A stretch of 64,000 nt of DNA from Pegea sp. RAD2-039 (taxonomy: Eukaryota > Chordata > Thaliacea > Salpida > Salpidae), in contig JAQGEQ010000003.1 of assembly GCA_034620365.1 (NCBI GenBank), positions 558,001-622,000 of the forward strand. The letters are read 5' to 3'. The notes beneath the pieces were generated by a model. The model ran no database searches. It saw only the letters and a list, made by a program, of their open reading frames with translations, and was not told the DNA's origin. The position numbers and the translations under genes are program-made. Of this stretch, positions 23,940-35,149 are shown in pieces (position 1 is the first letter of the stretch; each line of letters starts with the position of its first letter).

Positions 23940-25481
23940 ATGAACAAAAGCTCGATATTTTTCAGTATTGCTCTCATACTTGTATCATTTGCACATGCAA
24001 ACAGTAAGTGTTTAAATGAAGCAAATATTGTTATCACATCTATATCTCATTTGTTTACATTTTAAGCAGTGCTTAGTTTAAAGTTCATTTATTTGAATTA
24101 TCAAAATTATCTAACGAAATCTTTTTGAATTTTTAGTCGAGCCATTGGAATCAAGTGAAAACTATTCCTATTCATATTGGGAAGCTTATGCAGCCTGCAA
24201 AGAAAGAGGTGGCGCTCTGGCTACACTCCAAGATTTACAAAGTGCTTTAGATACTGAAGGGTTAGTATCTCTTTAACTTGAGGTTTTTCATTTATTCAAT
24301 TCAATAATTAAAAATTCGAGTATAATAGATAAGTTTGATATCTTAATAATTGTTTTAAAAGATGTACTTTTACAGATTAAGTCACTGCAGCTGTGGATGG
24401 ACTTCAGATAAAATTGCAGCTTATCCGGTAAACTTTGTGAGCCCTGGTTGTGGTGGTTCTGTTGGTGTTCATAAATGCAACTGGAGAAGTAAATGGAACG
24501 CTTATTGTTGGTTTGGTGAGATAATCTTTTGTTTCATTTTTATCAATCACAAACTGTTTGGTTTAAATTCAGTGTAGATAAAAGTTACTTAAATAGACAT
24601 TTGTCTTTTGCTAAACAGAACAAATATTGCAAATTAGAAAACAACAAACATGTTTGTTTACTTGTTGAATTGCTATTTACGATTTTTAACCTATTTTCTT
24701 TATCACATACTTAAATGGTTTTTATTTTGTGTTTACTTTTAGATTTCAAAATATTTGTTTTTAGATTCATCAATACCTGAATGTTCAAAACCATTAGGAT
24801 TTGAGAGTGGGTCTCTCAGAAACGAAAAAATTACTGCTTCGTCTGTTAATCATGCAATTTGGCGTGAACCTTGGTCACCTGATGTTGCTAGATTAAATCA
24901 CGGAGGTCTTGTTAACGCTTGGATGCCCAATCACGATGGCCGTAACCAATATATTCAGGTGATCTTTTTGTATTGGTTGAGTGACTTTCAATCTTATAGT
25001 ACATTAGATTCTATTTTCAGTCTGTTGTAAATGTTGAAAATTCATATTTTTTTTTCTAAGGTTACTTTTGATGAACTGATGACAATAAGTGCTGTGTCTA
25101 CTCAAGGAGCAAGTCGTTATACTAGAGATCAGTATGTCAAACAATTCACTGTCAAGTTTCTTACAGAAGGTTCTCAATGGTTTGACTATCTATCTGGAAA
25201 AGTAAGTTGAAATACTTGATAGTTTATCAAAATTCACTTTTGATTTGTTTGATATTTTTCGGAAATCCTTAAATGGAATTTTTCATCAGATTTTTGAAGC
25301 TAATAATGATGATGATACTCATGTTAGAAACGTTTTTAACCCTCCTATTCAAACAACATCGATCCGAATCTATCCTTATTCTTGGCATCGACATATTACA
25401 ATGAGAGTCGAGCTTTTTGGTTGTACAGGAAGTGAACACCACCGTATTAAGCTTGAACAAAAGTCAAAAAAGCTTGGTTAA
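23940..25481 (+). CDS. Secreted Link-domain plus F5/8C (discoidin) protein
   Basis: Exons 23940-24003, 24137-24260, 24376-24515, 24765-24958, 25061-25201 and 25290-25481 give 284 aa. Residues 1-20 are a signal peptide ending AHA. Residues about 31-109 look like a Link (hyaluronan-binding) module: YWEAYAACKERGGALATL, then HCSCGW, GCGG and NAYCWF, with the four usual cysteines (42, 67, 88, 107) and an extra pair (69, 97) that could form a third disulfide. Residues 116-272 form an F5/8 type C domain between CSKPLGFESG and LFGC, with SSVN, NAWMPN, YIQVTF and SIRIYP in the expected order. The last 12 residues are basic. No membrane anchor. A matrix or lectin role is inferred. Poly(A) signal at 25666. 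Confidence 0.85.
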
Positions 25482-25665
25482 AATTCGATTTCTTATTCAC
25501 TCTACAGATTTCTTATCTACTATTTCTTATCTCATGTATATTAAAAGATTAATTTTTGATTCTTCTATGAACAGTAAGATGATGAAAAATTGTACAAATT
25601 TACAAATAATTCATAAATTGTATTAGCAGATATTTTGTATATGTTGAAATGTTTGTAAGTAATCA

Positions 25666-25671
25666 AATAAA
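25666..25671 (+). terminator. Poly(A) signal of Link/discoidin gene
   Basis: AATAAA 185 bases after the stop codon. Confidence 0.55.
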
Positions 25672-25869
25672 ATTCGAAAATGTTTTTTGTTTGTTTTAAT
25701 TTTATTTGTTTAATGCTTGGTTGTAGACAAAACAGTTATGATTGCGAACAGAGAACAATACAACTGTCGAGAAATATCGAAAAGTCATCATTACCACAGT
25801 TCAACATTAAGAAGAAAGAGAAAGTTACGAGCAGTAATAATATACTAAATTAATAAGATACAACATCTG

Positions 25870-26060
25870 AAGAGAAAATGAAAACAAATATCATTTTTCA
25901 GTAAAACTACTCAAGTCATACTCTTTTGTCATAATTTTAAAAAAGGTGATAAGTTTGGCTGTAAAAGTTGAGTCAGGTGACTATTCCGAGCAATAATTAC
26001 CTTATTGAAAAAGCTATTAGGCAATTGGGTGTTATAAAAATTCAGTTGAATGCAATCAAT
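25870..26060 (+). repeat. Dispersed repeat, 5' part
   Basis: Resembles 27205-27345; both begin GAGAAAATGAAA and share CAAATATCATTT, CTTTTGTCAT and TTCCGAGC. The two copies lie in the same orientation on either side of LTR copy B. Confidence 0.7.
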
Positions 26061-26169
26061 AAAAAAATCATCAAAATTAAGTTGGGAGTAAGTATGATTT
26101 AAGCAAAAGTACTAGGTTGGAGACAAGGAGTTGCCAATACAGTGGTTTAATATTAAGCTTTGAAAGGAG

Positions 26170-27200
26170 CTTGTTGTGTTAGGATACTCTCAGTCCCCAA
26201 TACTCTACATGCATAGTTTATTCTGTAGCTGACTATGGTGTGTTTATATAGTTTATTATTGTTTTTTACTGTTGTTGATAGTCGCCGTTTACAATTGAAT
26301 AAAACTCTCTTAAGTGTTTACTATCATTACAGTTTATTTATTTTGTATATTTTTTTCTTGGGTATATTGTTGCCAGCTGTTTTGTGTTATTGGAGCTTAG
26401 TGCAGTTAAACTTTATCAACGGTTAAGATGGTTTTTTATGATACACCCAGTATAGATTTGTATAAGATTCTTTTCAAACAAATATTTTGTACCTACATGA
26501 CTTTAATTCAGAATTTATTGATGATTTAGATCAAATACTTGCTTAAATGAAGACTATCTTGATATATTGGTATAGAGTTTTATAAGGTTCTTTTCAAACA
26601 AGTACATATTAGTTTTTTACTGTAATAATTTTCTTTTATAAAAAGATTATTGAGAAAGTGATTAAGCGAAAAGTGCTGCCTGAAGACCCAAATAGCTCAT
26701 CGGTAGCTAAAGGGTGATGTCACTAGAAGAAAGTTTTCACCTAAACAAGTTTATGTCATTTGGGAATAATGAAGAAAAATTGACTTCACTACTTAATTGT
26801 GAAATGTCAGATGTTTATGCATACTTCGAGAGCTGCAAGGTAAATCTTATGCGACGCTGGGAGGGTAAAAATAAAGAAACTAAATGAGATTTTTGTGCGT
26901 TAGAACAAAGAAGCACGAACCAAGAAGCAGAAGCCAATCTATCAAAGACTTTTGGTGAACTTTCGTACCTTTATCTAAGTACTGTGATTTTAAGAATTCT
27001 ACGGCAAAAGAACACAAGTATGATATTATCAGGGACTCATTTAGAGATGGACTTTATACTCGGCGTAACAACCAATACTTCGAGACTGGCAGATCGGTCG
27101 AAGCTGTAGAAGAAGTAGCAAATTCAATTGAACTCAAGGAGGACCAAGCGGAACTAATAGTAGCGGCCATGAAAGACATTTGTTTCAAATGTAGGGGTAG
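26170..27200 (+). mobile_element. LTR retrotransposon fossil, Ty3/gypsy-like (copy B)
   Basis: Plus-strand fragment: one LTR (about 26220-26700), leader sequence and the zinc-knuckle end of Gag (about 26990-27200). The Gag part is closely similar to that of copy A, so the two belong to one family. It lacks Pol and a second LTR. It carries the 82-bp unit in reverse but no SINE. Broken, with several breaks. Confidence 0.75.
26483..26564 (-). repeat. 82-bp repeat inside the LTR of copy B
   Basis: Reverse complement of the unit at 20022-20103, at the same place in the LTR as in copy A. Confidence 0.8.
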
Positions 27201-27204
27201 TGAA

Positions 27205-27680
27205 AGCTTAGAGAAAATGAAAGCGTCAAATATCATTTGTCAGTATAACTACTGAAGTCTTTTGTCATAGTTTCAAGTAAGTCTGGGTTTAGGGGCTGAG
27301 TAAGCTGTTCCGAGCCATTATTACCTTATTGGAAAAGTTATTAGGCATTAAGCTGTTGTATACAAGTAGGTAGATACAATTTCTAAATTTAAAAAATGAA
27401 ATTATAGAATAAGTAGTATGAAGAGACTGACACCATAAGAATTTCTATTACTATTGAAACAACTTAAATCATAATTTTTAGACATAGTTTAAAAAAGCTG
27501 ATAGATTTTGATGTAGTGAAAGACCTGAGAAAAAGATTCCAGCCCGCAGTTACCCGTTGCAAAAGCCATTACTCGACTAGATATTAAAGTTTTTGAGAGG
27601 TTCAATTTGGAATCACAAACTTCTGAGGATGTATGAAAGATTGTAATCTTCATAGAGATATTTAAATTTAAGATGATAAA
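27205..27680 (+). repeat. Dispersed repeat, longest copy
   Basis: The first part resembles 25870-26060 and the second resembles 16700-16965, so this copy joins both and defines a repeat of about 475 bp. No coding frame or pol III boxes were recognised. Confidence 0.65.
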
Positions 27681-29465
27681 AACTATCGGTGATTTTTAAA
27701 GTGGAACAAGAAATGATATGCAGGGGTTTCATATAATGGTTACATGATAGGGTCTTTGTATAAAAGTGCATGTTGTAAGAAAAGCTTTCCAAGTAAATAA
27801 TCATTGAACAGATTCAAGTTTTATATTTTTCAGAATGAGAGCTTCATACCGAAAAATTAAAATTTAATTGGGGTGAAAAGTTTTTAAATTTGTCCAAATA
27901 TTTGTTGTCTTGAAATATTCGATAACTTGGTATGAAGTAGACGATCCATTTTTGCACCAATGATTTACGCGGTGTTTCATTTGTATCGCGAGAAACCGCA
28001 ATGCTTAAGTCTGTAATGATTGAAAATTGGAAAGTTTTATTATTATTTATATAAAAAATGTCGAGTTAGAGTTTGAAGACTTGGTTATTGATAGGAGGAA
28101 ATATTTGTTGGTTAGCAGGCTCGAGTAAAAACCTATAGTTATATTAGAATTACTTGTTTGCAAATTTGTTAAAGATCATTTACTTGTTTAGTGATATAGA
28201 TATTCAAATAAATCGTAAATATATCTTTTGTAGAAAACAATTCTGAATCTAAAGTTAATGGCTTCACATTTGTAGATTAAAACTGAAATCTCTTTACAAC
28301 AATTTCATGATTGATGAAGATTGGTTGAATTTTTTTGTCTTTTTTATGATCCATTACCTTATTTAGCATTTCGTCTGATGTTATTCAAAACCCAAGATAG
28401 AAAATAGAGGTTTAATACTCTATGTGGTTTTGCTTATTTCTCTAATTTGCTTTAAACGTTGTTAGAAGAAGAAATTGGTTCTCAATGTGTGAACAGCAGA
28501 TTAAAATATATATATTTGCCTGAGAAGCCTTTTTACAGTCATTTAGCTATTCTATAAACAAAAGTATAGGTTTATGATCTCAGATTTACTTTTACTAAAA
28601 TAGAAAAGTGTGTAGACATACCGTGAATAAATTTCTTGCATAAAATAGTCGAATAAAATTGAGACTTCTCTTAAAATCTTTTTTTGAGATTTCTGAATTG
28701 GATCACAAACTCGTTTTAGTATTTTTTGGGACTTGTTTATTCTAGAAACTAAATTTAGGATGTTTGCAAGTATACTTTTGCTTAAAGCAAATGTTGAAGC
28801 TTTTATTTCTGATTCAGAATTGTTCTTCTAAATTAGTATTAAAACTGATTTCGTTTTATTTCGTCACATTCTAATTTAAACAGTTTTTCATTTAAAATTA
28901 GCGTCTAGTATAAATATTAACTTTTAAAATATCTAAATAAGAAACCATAGATGACATCTTTTTTTCAACCAAGTGAGTCATACAGCTTTAAAAGCTCTTA
29001 TAGAAATTTGAAAAACTTTTCAAACTAAATTAAATTCTTTCAGAATACAATCTTCTAATATTTAAAACATAGAACAAAATCAATACATAAAAGATTAATT
29101 GTATTTTTTCTAAGTTACAGATATACAAGGTTTTTGAGTTAGTAATAAAAAGAAATAATTCAAAACAGACACAAAGGTTTTATACAAGTACACTTAAAAA
29201 TTCAAGTGCAGACAGCTTAAAATTTTGATATACTTATATAGCAATATGTTTAGAAAAAAACTTGCTAAATTTTACCGCAAAAACTTGTTACAAATCGTAT
29301 TTGAGGCTTTAAAATATGAGTAAGATGAAGAAAATAAGATCGTAGAATTAAAAATTGAACCGCATTTAAAAAAGAAGGCATTTTAAGCAAACACAATTTG
29401 TAAAATAAAACTAGTATTCTGTATTTTTTACATATTTAAATTTACAAGTGTTAACACACATAAAA
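27681..29465. other. Intergenic, AT-rich
   Basis: No supported gene seen. The minus-strand gene that follows should have its 3' UTR just below 29466. Confidence 0.45.
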
Positions 29466-30613
29466 CTAAGCATTTAATTGATAAGCTATCGGGTTAGTTA
29501 TACCAGTAAGAAGACCATATATACGAGAAGATCTTCTTGTAACCCTTGTTCTATTATTACTATCAATTATCTTACAAGGCGTTGAAAACCTATTACCTCG
29601 AAGAATCTTTACACTTCTAGGGGTAGTTGCTGTTGTTAATCGAGACATCTTAGCAGGTGAATTTATTTTTGAGCTACATTCCACTGGGTCAGTTCGTTTC
29701 TTACTTTTGCTGTAAGTAAAAACAGTTTATAAAATGTTTAATTTAGTTCAAGTTTTCCATAAGAAAATGTGATTAGTACAAAATTAAATATTATAAATTC
29801 TTGAAGTAACTACTTTTCTGAAGTTTTGTGTTTGCTTCTTTCCTGTTTTTTTATCACTTTTCGCATACTTAATCTGCTTTTTTTCAGATCATTAATCGAA
29901 ACTTTCACAGAATTGACTTCAGTTTCTACTCTGAAAGAAACTCACTTCTATTATGAGCAATAACAAAAACCAGAGACAGATACCTTTGAAGTCGAACACT
30001 TCTTCTTGGCTGCTTTATAGATGGTCCAGAAGATTTGGATGGTGTATAGTAGCTAAAAAAGTTAAATTGTAAACGAGACATGATAATTTTATTTGAGATA
30101 AATATATTCAAAACATTGGTAAAAATTATAAACAGAATTTTGTGAAAGAACCTTTGATTATCATGAGATTCCTTTAATTTTTGACATTTAAAAGCTTTTT
30201 CATCAAAAGAATTATCACCTAGCTCTTCATAAACTGATTTTTTAGTTATTTTCTGTAAAAAATCACAATTAATAGTATAAGTAAACTGATACAAGTTTTT
30301 TTTATCAAAATTTAACTGAAATATTTCTTCAAATACTTACATTAGTTATTTGATTCATTGAAAATGTTATCTGTTTCTTCAACTCTTTTTTAACAGATTG
30401 TTTTAATGATTTAATAGAGCTAACTTTCTTTTTTATTGATTTCAAGGTTGGGACAGAGAGCTTATTCTTAATTGGTTTAAGGGCTCTTTTACCTTTATGA
30501 AAATTTGTTGGAAATTGATTCTTTTCATTAGAATCAAATAAGGCTGAATAAATTTTTTTTCTGGGTCTCAAATTCATTCCATAGTGATTCTTATCATCTA
30601 CAAAAATATTCAT
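29466..30613 (-). CDS. Basic Ser/Thr-rich protein, unknown, nuclear-type
   Basis: Unrecognised. Minus-strand exons 30341-30613, 30152-30252, 29984-30052, 29814-29930 and 29466-29709 join in phase to 267 aa. The ATG at 30611-30613 is the first in its exon after an upstream acceptor, so 5' UTR exons probably exist. The protein is very rich in Lys, Arg and Ser, with basic patches (LRPRKK, PRRSVRLQ, KSKKRTD, TRRSSRI) and several minimal proline-directed phosphosites (YTPSK, TTPRS, STPCK). It has no signal peptide, membrane segment or globular domain. Composition suggests a chromatin, nucleolar or mitotic protein, but that is inference. Five in-phase exons support a real gene. The 29814 donor (GTAGTT) and the 30152 donor (GTTCTT) are the weaker sites. 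Confidence 0.65.
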
Positions 30614-30619
30614 CTTTAG

Positions 30620-32244
30620 TTTGTATGGAGTCCCTGTAAAAAATATATCTTTTAAGACAAAAAAAAACAAACTAAAGTAATGTTGTATATATATAATTTA
30701 AATTAACAATAAAAAAGATGAATGTAGAGATATAAAATAAACATAAAATAAAATAAGCCCAAAATTAATAAAAATTGAAAAAAAAATCATTAAAATATTA
30801 TAAAAAAAAGTTTTTTGAGAAAGATTTTAATTTAAAAAATGATAATAAAAAAGTTAATCTTGTTAATAAAACTCACTAAGGATCAATTTATAAAATCTAC
30901 ATTAGTATAATTTAGACTGTTGCTGCTTTCTTTCTGCAAGATGTCTTTATAAAAATGAAATTTATCAAAGCTTAAAACATCTTAAAAATAAAATTGAATA
31001 AATTTTTTTTCTATTATTCCTTGATGAAAGATCAAACATTTATATTGATCATATAAACATTTTAATTCTTTTAAAGTCTTTTAAAACTATTTATTTCCAT
31101 TTTTAAATCTACATAAGTGAACTCAATTTGAATTTGAACACGGGGCAACGCGGCAAGATGTTTGCTGACAAAATGGAAAATGCATTTTTTCCTTAAAAAT
31201 AATTCATAAGTTCAAAATTCTTTTGTAAAGTCATTTTTTTATTTTTATATTACTTTACTAAAACCAAGAAAAAGTATTGATTAACACTAGATTTATATTA
31301 CATTTAAAATTTTTAATTTTATTCTTGTAATTATCTCCTAAGTCTAAGTATATTTGGTATTTTAAGACTACTGAGTTATTTTCAATACTTAATATCTTTA
31401 ACAAACAGTTATATTAATTTTTACAGAATTAGAATGTAGACACATACTTTACTAAATTAATAACTATTAACAACAAAATGTTAGGTAACAATTATTTTTT
31501 CTAAAACAATTTTTGTAATTTTTGTAATTATTTTCGTTCTTTAAATGTTTTTAGAAAAGCAAACGAGAATGACTCGCTCATTAGCCTCATCGATTTAACT
31601 CATTCAACTTACTAATTCTCAAATTCAAACTCTTTCAAAATGAATATCACAAAAATTAACGTGACTTTTAGTACCTAGGTATTAACGTTATTTGTATTTG
31701 TAATTGCATAAGGACTTAAGTTATATTCTGGATATTTGCATAGATTATGTTAAAGAATTTTTATTAATGGCCACATTTTCAAAAAACTTTAAATATCTTT
31801 TGAAAACATAGGTCACAATATTTTTGATTGTTTTTACCTCAATATAACCCAATACTTTTAGCAATTTATACAAAGATAAGAATTTAACAAATTTACATAA
31901 GACTTCTTTTAAAGTTTAACAACAATCCATAGAAAATATTCTTATTAAGTCCTTAATTTTGTGACTAAAAATGGTAAATAAAATTCAAAAGAAGAATATA
32001 CTTAAATCTTTTTTATTCAAGGCGTTCATATCATTACATTTAATTTTAAGGAGTTTTGAAAAAGAATATGAAATACAGAATCTCTACAGCAACTATGGGA
32101 AGAACAAGACATTTGATTAGAGATGAATAGAACCTGAAGTTCCATGCGACAGTTCCTGGGGTCCCAAACTCATTAATGTACAGCCGTTCCTAAAGAACAT
32201 TTTAATTTTTTACTAAGCTTTATATTTCAGTTTTGCATTTTCAT
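30620..32244. other. Intergenic and possible 5' UTR exons
   Basis: Probable promoter and leader of the basic-protein gene. A candidate non-coding exon with a GTGAGT donor, read on the minus strand, lies near 30880-30950. Nothing else recognised. Confidence 0.35.
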
Positions 32245-32874
32245 TTAGACCTGTATCTCGTCAATATTATCTTCATGAAGCTTGAATCTTCTAAATATCG
32301 CTTCTAAAGCGGCGTCGAGTCGTTTTAGTTTTGCTTCGACGCGGCAAAGAGTTGAATCATCACGTTGGTATTTAGAAGCATTTTTATTTGGATTACTTTC
32401 GCATGAGTCAAATCGATCATATCTTTTTGCTGTAACTCTGGGTTGTAAATTTGTCTTTTTAACATCTTCATTGTTCCAACTATCACCATGACTAGAAGGA
32501 GTAGTTACACTACGTTCTTCAATTTTACCTAACTTTTTTTTTGTTCTTTTTTTAACGTTTTTTGGAGCTAATTTTTGCATTTGATTAACTTTGGAGTGCA
32601 GATACCTAATGAATTTGTAGAACGCTCATAAAACATAAAATCTATTCTAATTTCTCATACTGAAGTTTTAATTTAATTCCTATTTTTTATTTATAACTCA
32701 AAAACCAAAACTTATAAATTTTTGGCAAAATACCTATAAAAAAATTGTTGCAAAAAAAAATTATATGATGACCAATAAATAATAAAAATTCAAACACAAT
32801 TTTTACATTTATAAGTTAAACAAAGTAAACCTGTGTGTCTGATACATCTTTTCAAGACTGCTTTCATCACTCAT
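32245..32874 (-). CDS. Small coiled-coil protein, 134 aa, unknown
   Basis: Unrecognised two-exon gene. Minus-strand exons 32831-32874 (starting MSDESSLEKMYQTH) and 32245-32605 join across an AG|G codon to 134 aa. The N-terminal part is acidic then basic (NVKKRTKKKLGK), the middle is polar and low in order, and the C-terminus, VEAKLKRLDAALEAIFRRFK, forms a strong amphipathic helix that could dimerise. No signal peptide or membrane segment. Donor (GTTTAC) and acceptor (ATTAG) are acceptable. It lies between the basic-protein gene and LARP6 on the same strand, but spacing argues against shared transcription. Confidence 0.65.
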
Positions 32875-33558
32875 TTCTAACTTATTAGTTTATATTTCGT
32901 ATACTAACGTTTTTTACTTAAAGCAAGTTTTTCTTTATTATCAACTATATTGGGTATTTTGGTCACAATCCAATAGTTACTATGGCGATTTAGTCCAATT
33001 ATTAAATCATAATATAAAAACTACTTAAAGATTTTATATAAATCTTTCATGATAAAAGAAAATTAACTTTTAAAAATTAAATATTTGAGTTTTATTAAAT
33101 TTGCAGCTTAGTAAAAAACCTGTATTCAATCTAAAACAATTAATTTTACTTTTAATACTTTAACAATTTACACAGCAAGTTTACTAGACGTTTTAAACAA
33201 AATTAGTACAAATTTATCTATCAAGGACAAAGCTTAAAAATATTTCAAGTAAAAAACAGCTACAACTGTTCTTTGTTTTCAATCTGTAGATTTACTGTAC
33301 TATATGTCTTTTCTCCTACACTTTGAAAAATGTTCGGAATAGTTTTGCACACGGCGTCGATACTTGAAACTACCGCTGATAACATTCATAAGAAAACTTC
33401 CCTAATAAATTCTTATGCATTTTATTTGGTTTTCTGGCAACTTATTTAAAAACATATTTAATTTAAATTATTACAATTTATTTAAAATTTATTTGACATT
33501 ATCGAAGAAAACTGCTATTTAAAATTTGTAGTATAATGTAAAACACAAAAACTTTAAA

Positions 33559-35145
33559 TTATATTTTTCCTTTAACCGAAAACCCACCAGAACCATCAGG
33601 ACATCTAGGTTTTCGAACAATATAGTTAGATTGCGCAAAAATAGGTGTTGTGATTTGTAGCTGGTTTTGAAAATTGTCGGTAATATCATGGGGAAAATCA
33701 TTGTTTATGGGTGTAGGAGAAAAAGAAGTGACCTTGTCTTGTCTGTATAAAGTTCTTCGTACCCTTGGTCCTAAAAGAGCGAGTCTGCAGTCCCCGAAAG
33801 AGTCAAGCCCTATTGGCAAAACCGTAAGAAGTGAAAATATACAATAAACTTTATACTAACCATCAAAATACTGCTTGTAGAATTCATAGTTTTTCACCTC
33901 ACACGTGTGATCAGGAACTTGTTCCGTTCTATTGCTTATTAGATTTGTATTTTGTTCACGTAAATATTGTTTCATGGTTCTTACAGCTGCTAGCGCCGAT
34001 TCGTTTCGTTCATAGTGTACGATAGCACATAAAGAATGGCCTGAAGAAATATATATTTTTAAATCATGTGAATAATAACTAGTCAAATAAAGCTTACCAA
34101 TGTCTCGGACTTGAGTTGCGTAATTTCGTAGATCAGAAGGAACATCTTTCCCAGCTTCTAATAAACGGATTTCACTTATCTTACCAAAAACTCCAAATAA
34201 TGAAGCTATTGAAGCTTCTGAGTTATACACTTGAGGAAGACGAATTACCTGTCAAAGTCACGTTTCTAGTTAGTTATCTTGTGACTTTAATTACTCACCA
34301 AAACGGATTTTAGCAGTCTTGGCTTTTTTAAGTGTTCTGGGAGACAAGTTCGTCTGCTGACTCGTAAACCATCGCCACTAATCACAACATCAGTAGACTT
34401 ACGAATAATTGCACTTCGAACTACATTACAATCTGTCGTTAACTTCTTAATGTTCTTGAATGAAGTGATGAGCTTGAGACTGATAAATCCATCTTTTTTG
34501 CATCTCACTTGTCGCAGAAGATACTTATCACGTTGTAGATAATCATCAGAGAAATAGAAGCTAACTTGACGCTCTACAGCAGTTAGTTGACGGTCATTTG
34601 GAGGTTGTTGATTTTGTGTCTGCCAGTAATTGTCATCATCAAATAAAGTCCAAAGTTTGTTTTTATTTTGGTTTGTTGATGATCCAAAACTCTGCAGATA
34701 GTAAACCGTGCTCGGTGAATGAAATTAAAAACAGTTTTCTTCGAATAAAACCTTATTTATAAAACAGTAACCAACAAACTTCACAAGAAGTCGTGATTCT
34801 CAATCTGATGTCAATTTAAGTTTTAAAGTTTAGTCATCAGTTTTAATTTAAACTTAAAAATATCTTCTGAAATTTGACTTAATTGTTACCTGATCTTCAG
34901 AAAATGTGTTTAGTCTACTTGAAGTATTTGGAGATGCTTCAAACCCGCTATCAGGGCTATGTAAGCTACTTCCTCTTGAACTGACTTTTTCAGAGTTGTT
35001 TTGAGGAACATATATACTCTGCAATTCCTTAGTTTAGTTCTTGATTAAACTTTTAGTAATTTTTTACTTTTGTTTGTTTCTTTTCTTGTTGATGAGATTT
35101 ATTTGGAAAATATGAAGAAGATTTAGTGAAGAAGTTACTTTGCAT
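33559..35145 (-). CDS. LARP6: La-related protein 6
   Basis: RNA-binding protein; vertebrate LARP6 binds a 5' stem-loop of collagen mRNAs. Minus-strand exons 35068-35145, 34890-35018, 34299-34691, 34098-34248, 33861-34040 and 33559-33809 give 393 aa. Residues 1-100 are Ser- and Gln-rich and disordered. The La motif is at about 104-190 (RQVSFYFSDDYLQRDKYLL, GFISLKLITSFKNIKKLT). An RRM-like domain at about 201-285 contains SLFGVFGKISEIRLL and CAIVHYERNESA. The C-terminus has VRKPRCPDGSGGF, matching the LARP6 SUZ-C/LSA motif. All intron phases agree. The order disordered N-terminus, La, RRM, SUZ-C is the full LARP6 architecture, so the gene looks complete and functional. Confidence 0.95.
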
Positions 35146-35149
35146 ACCC

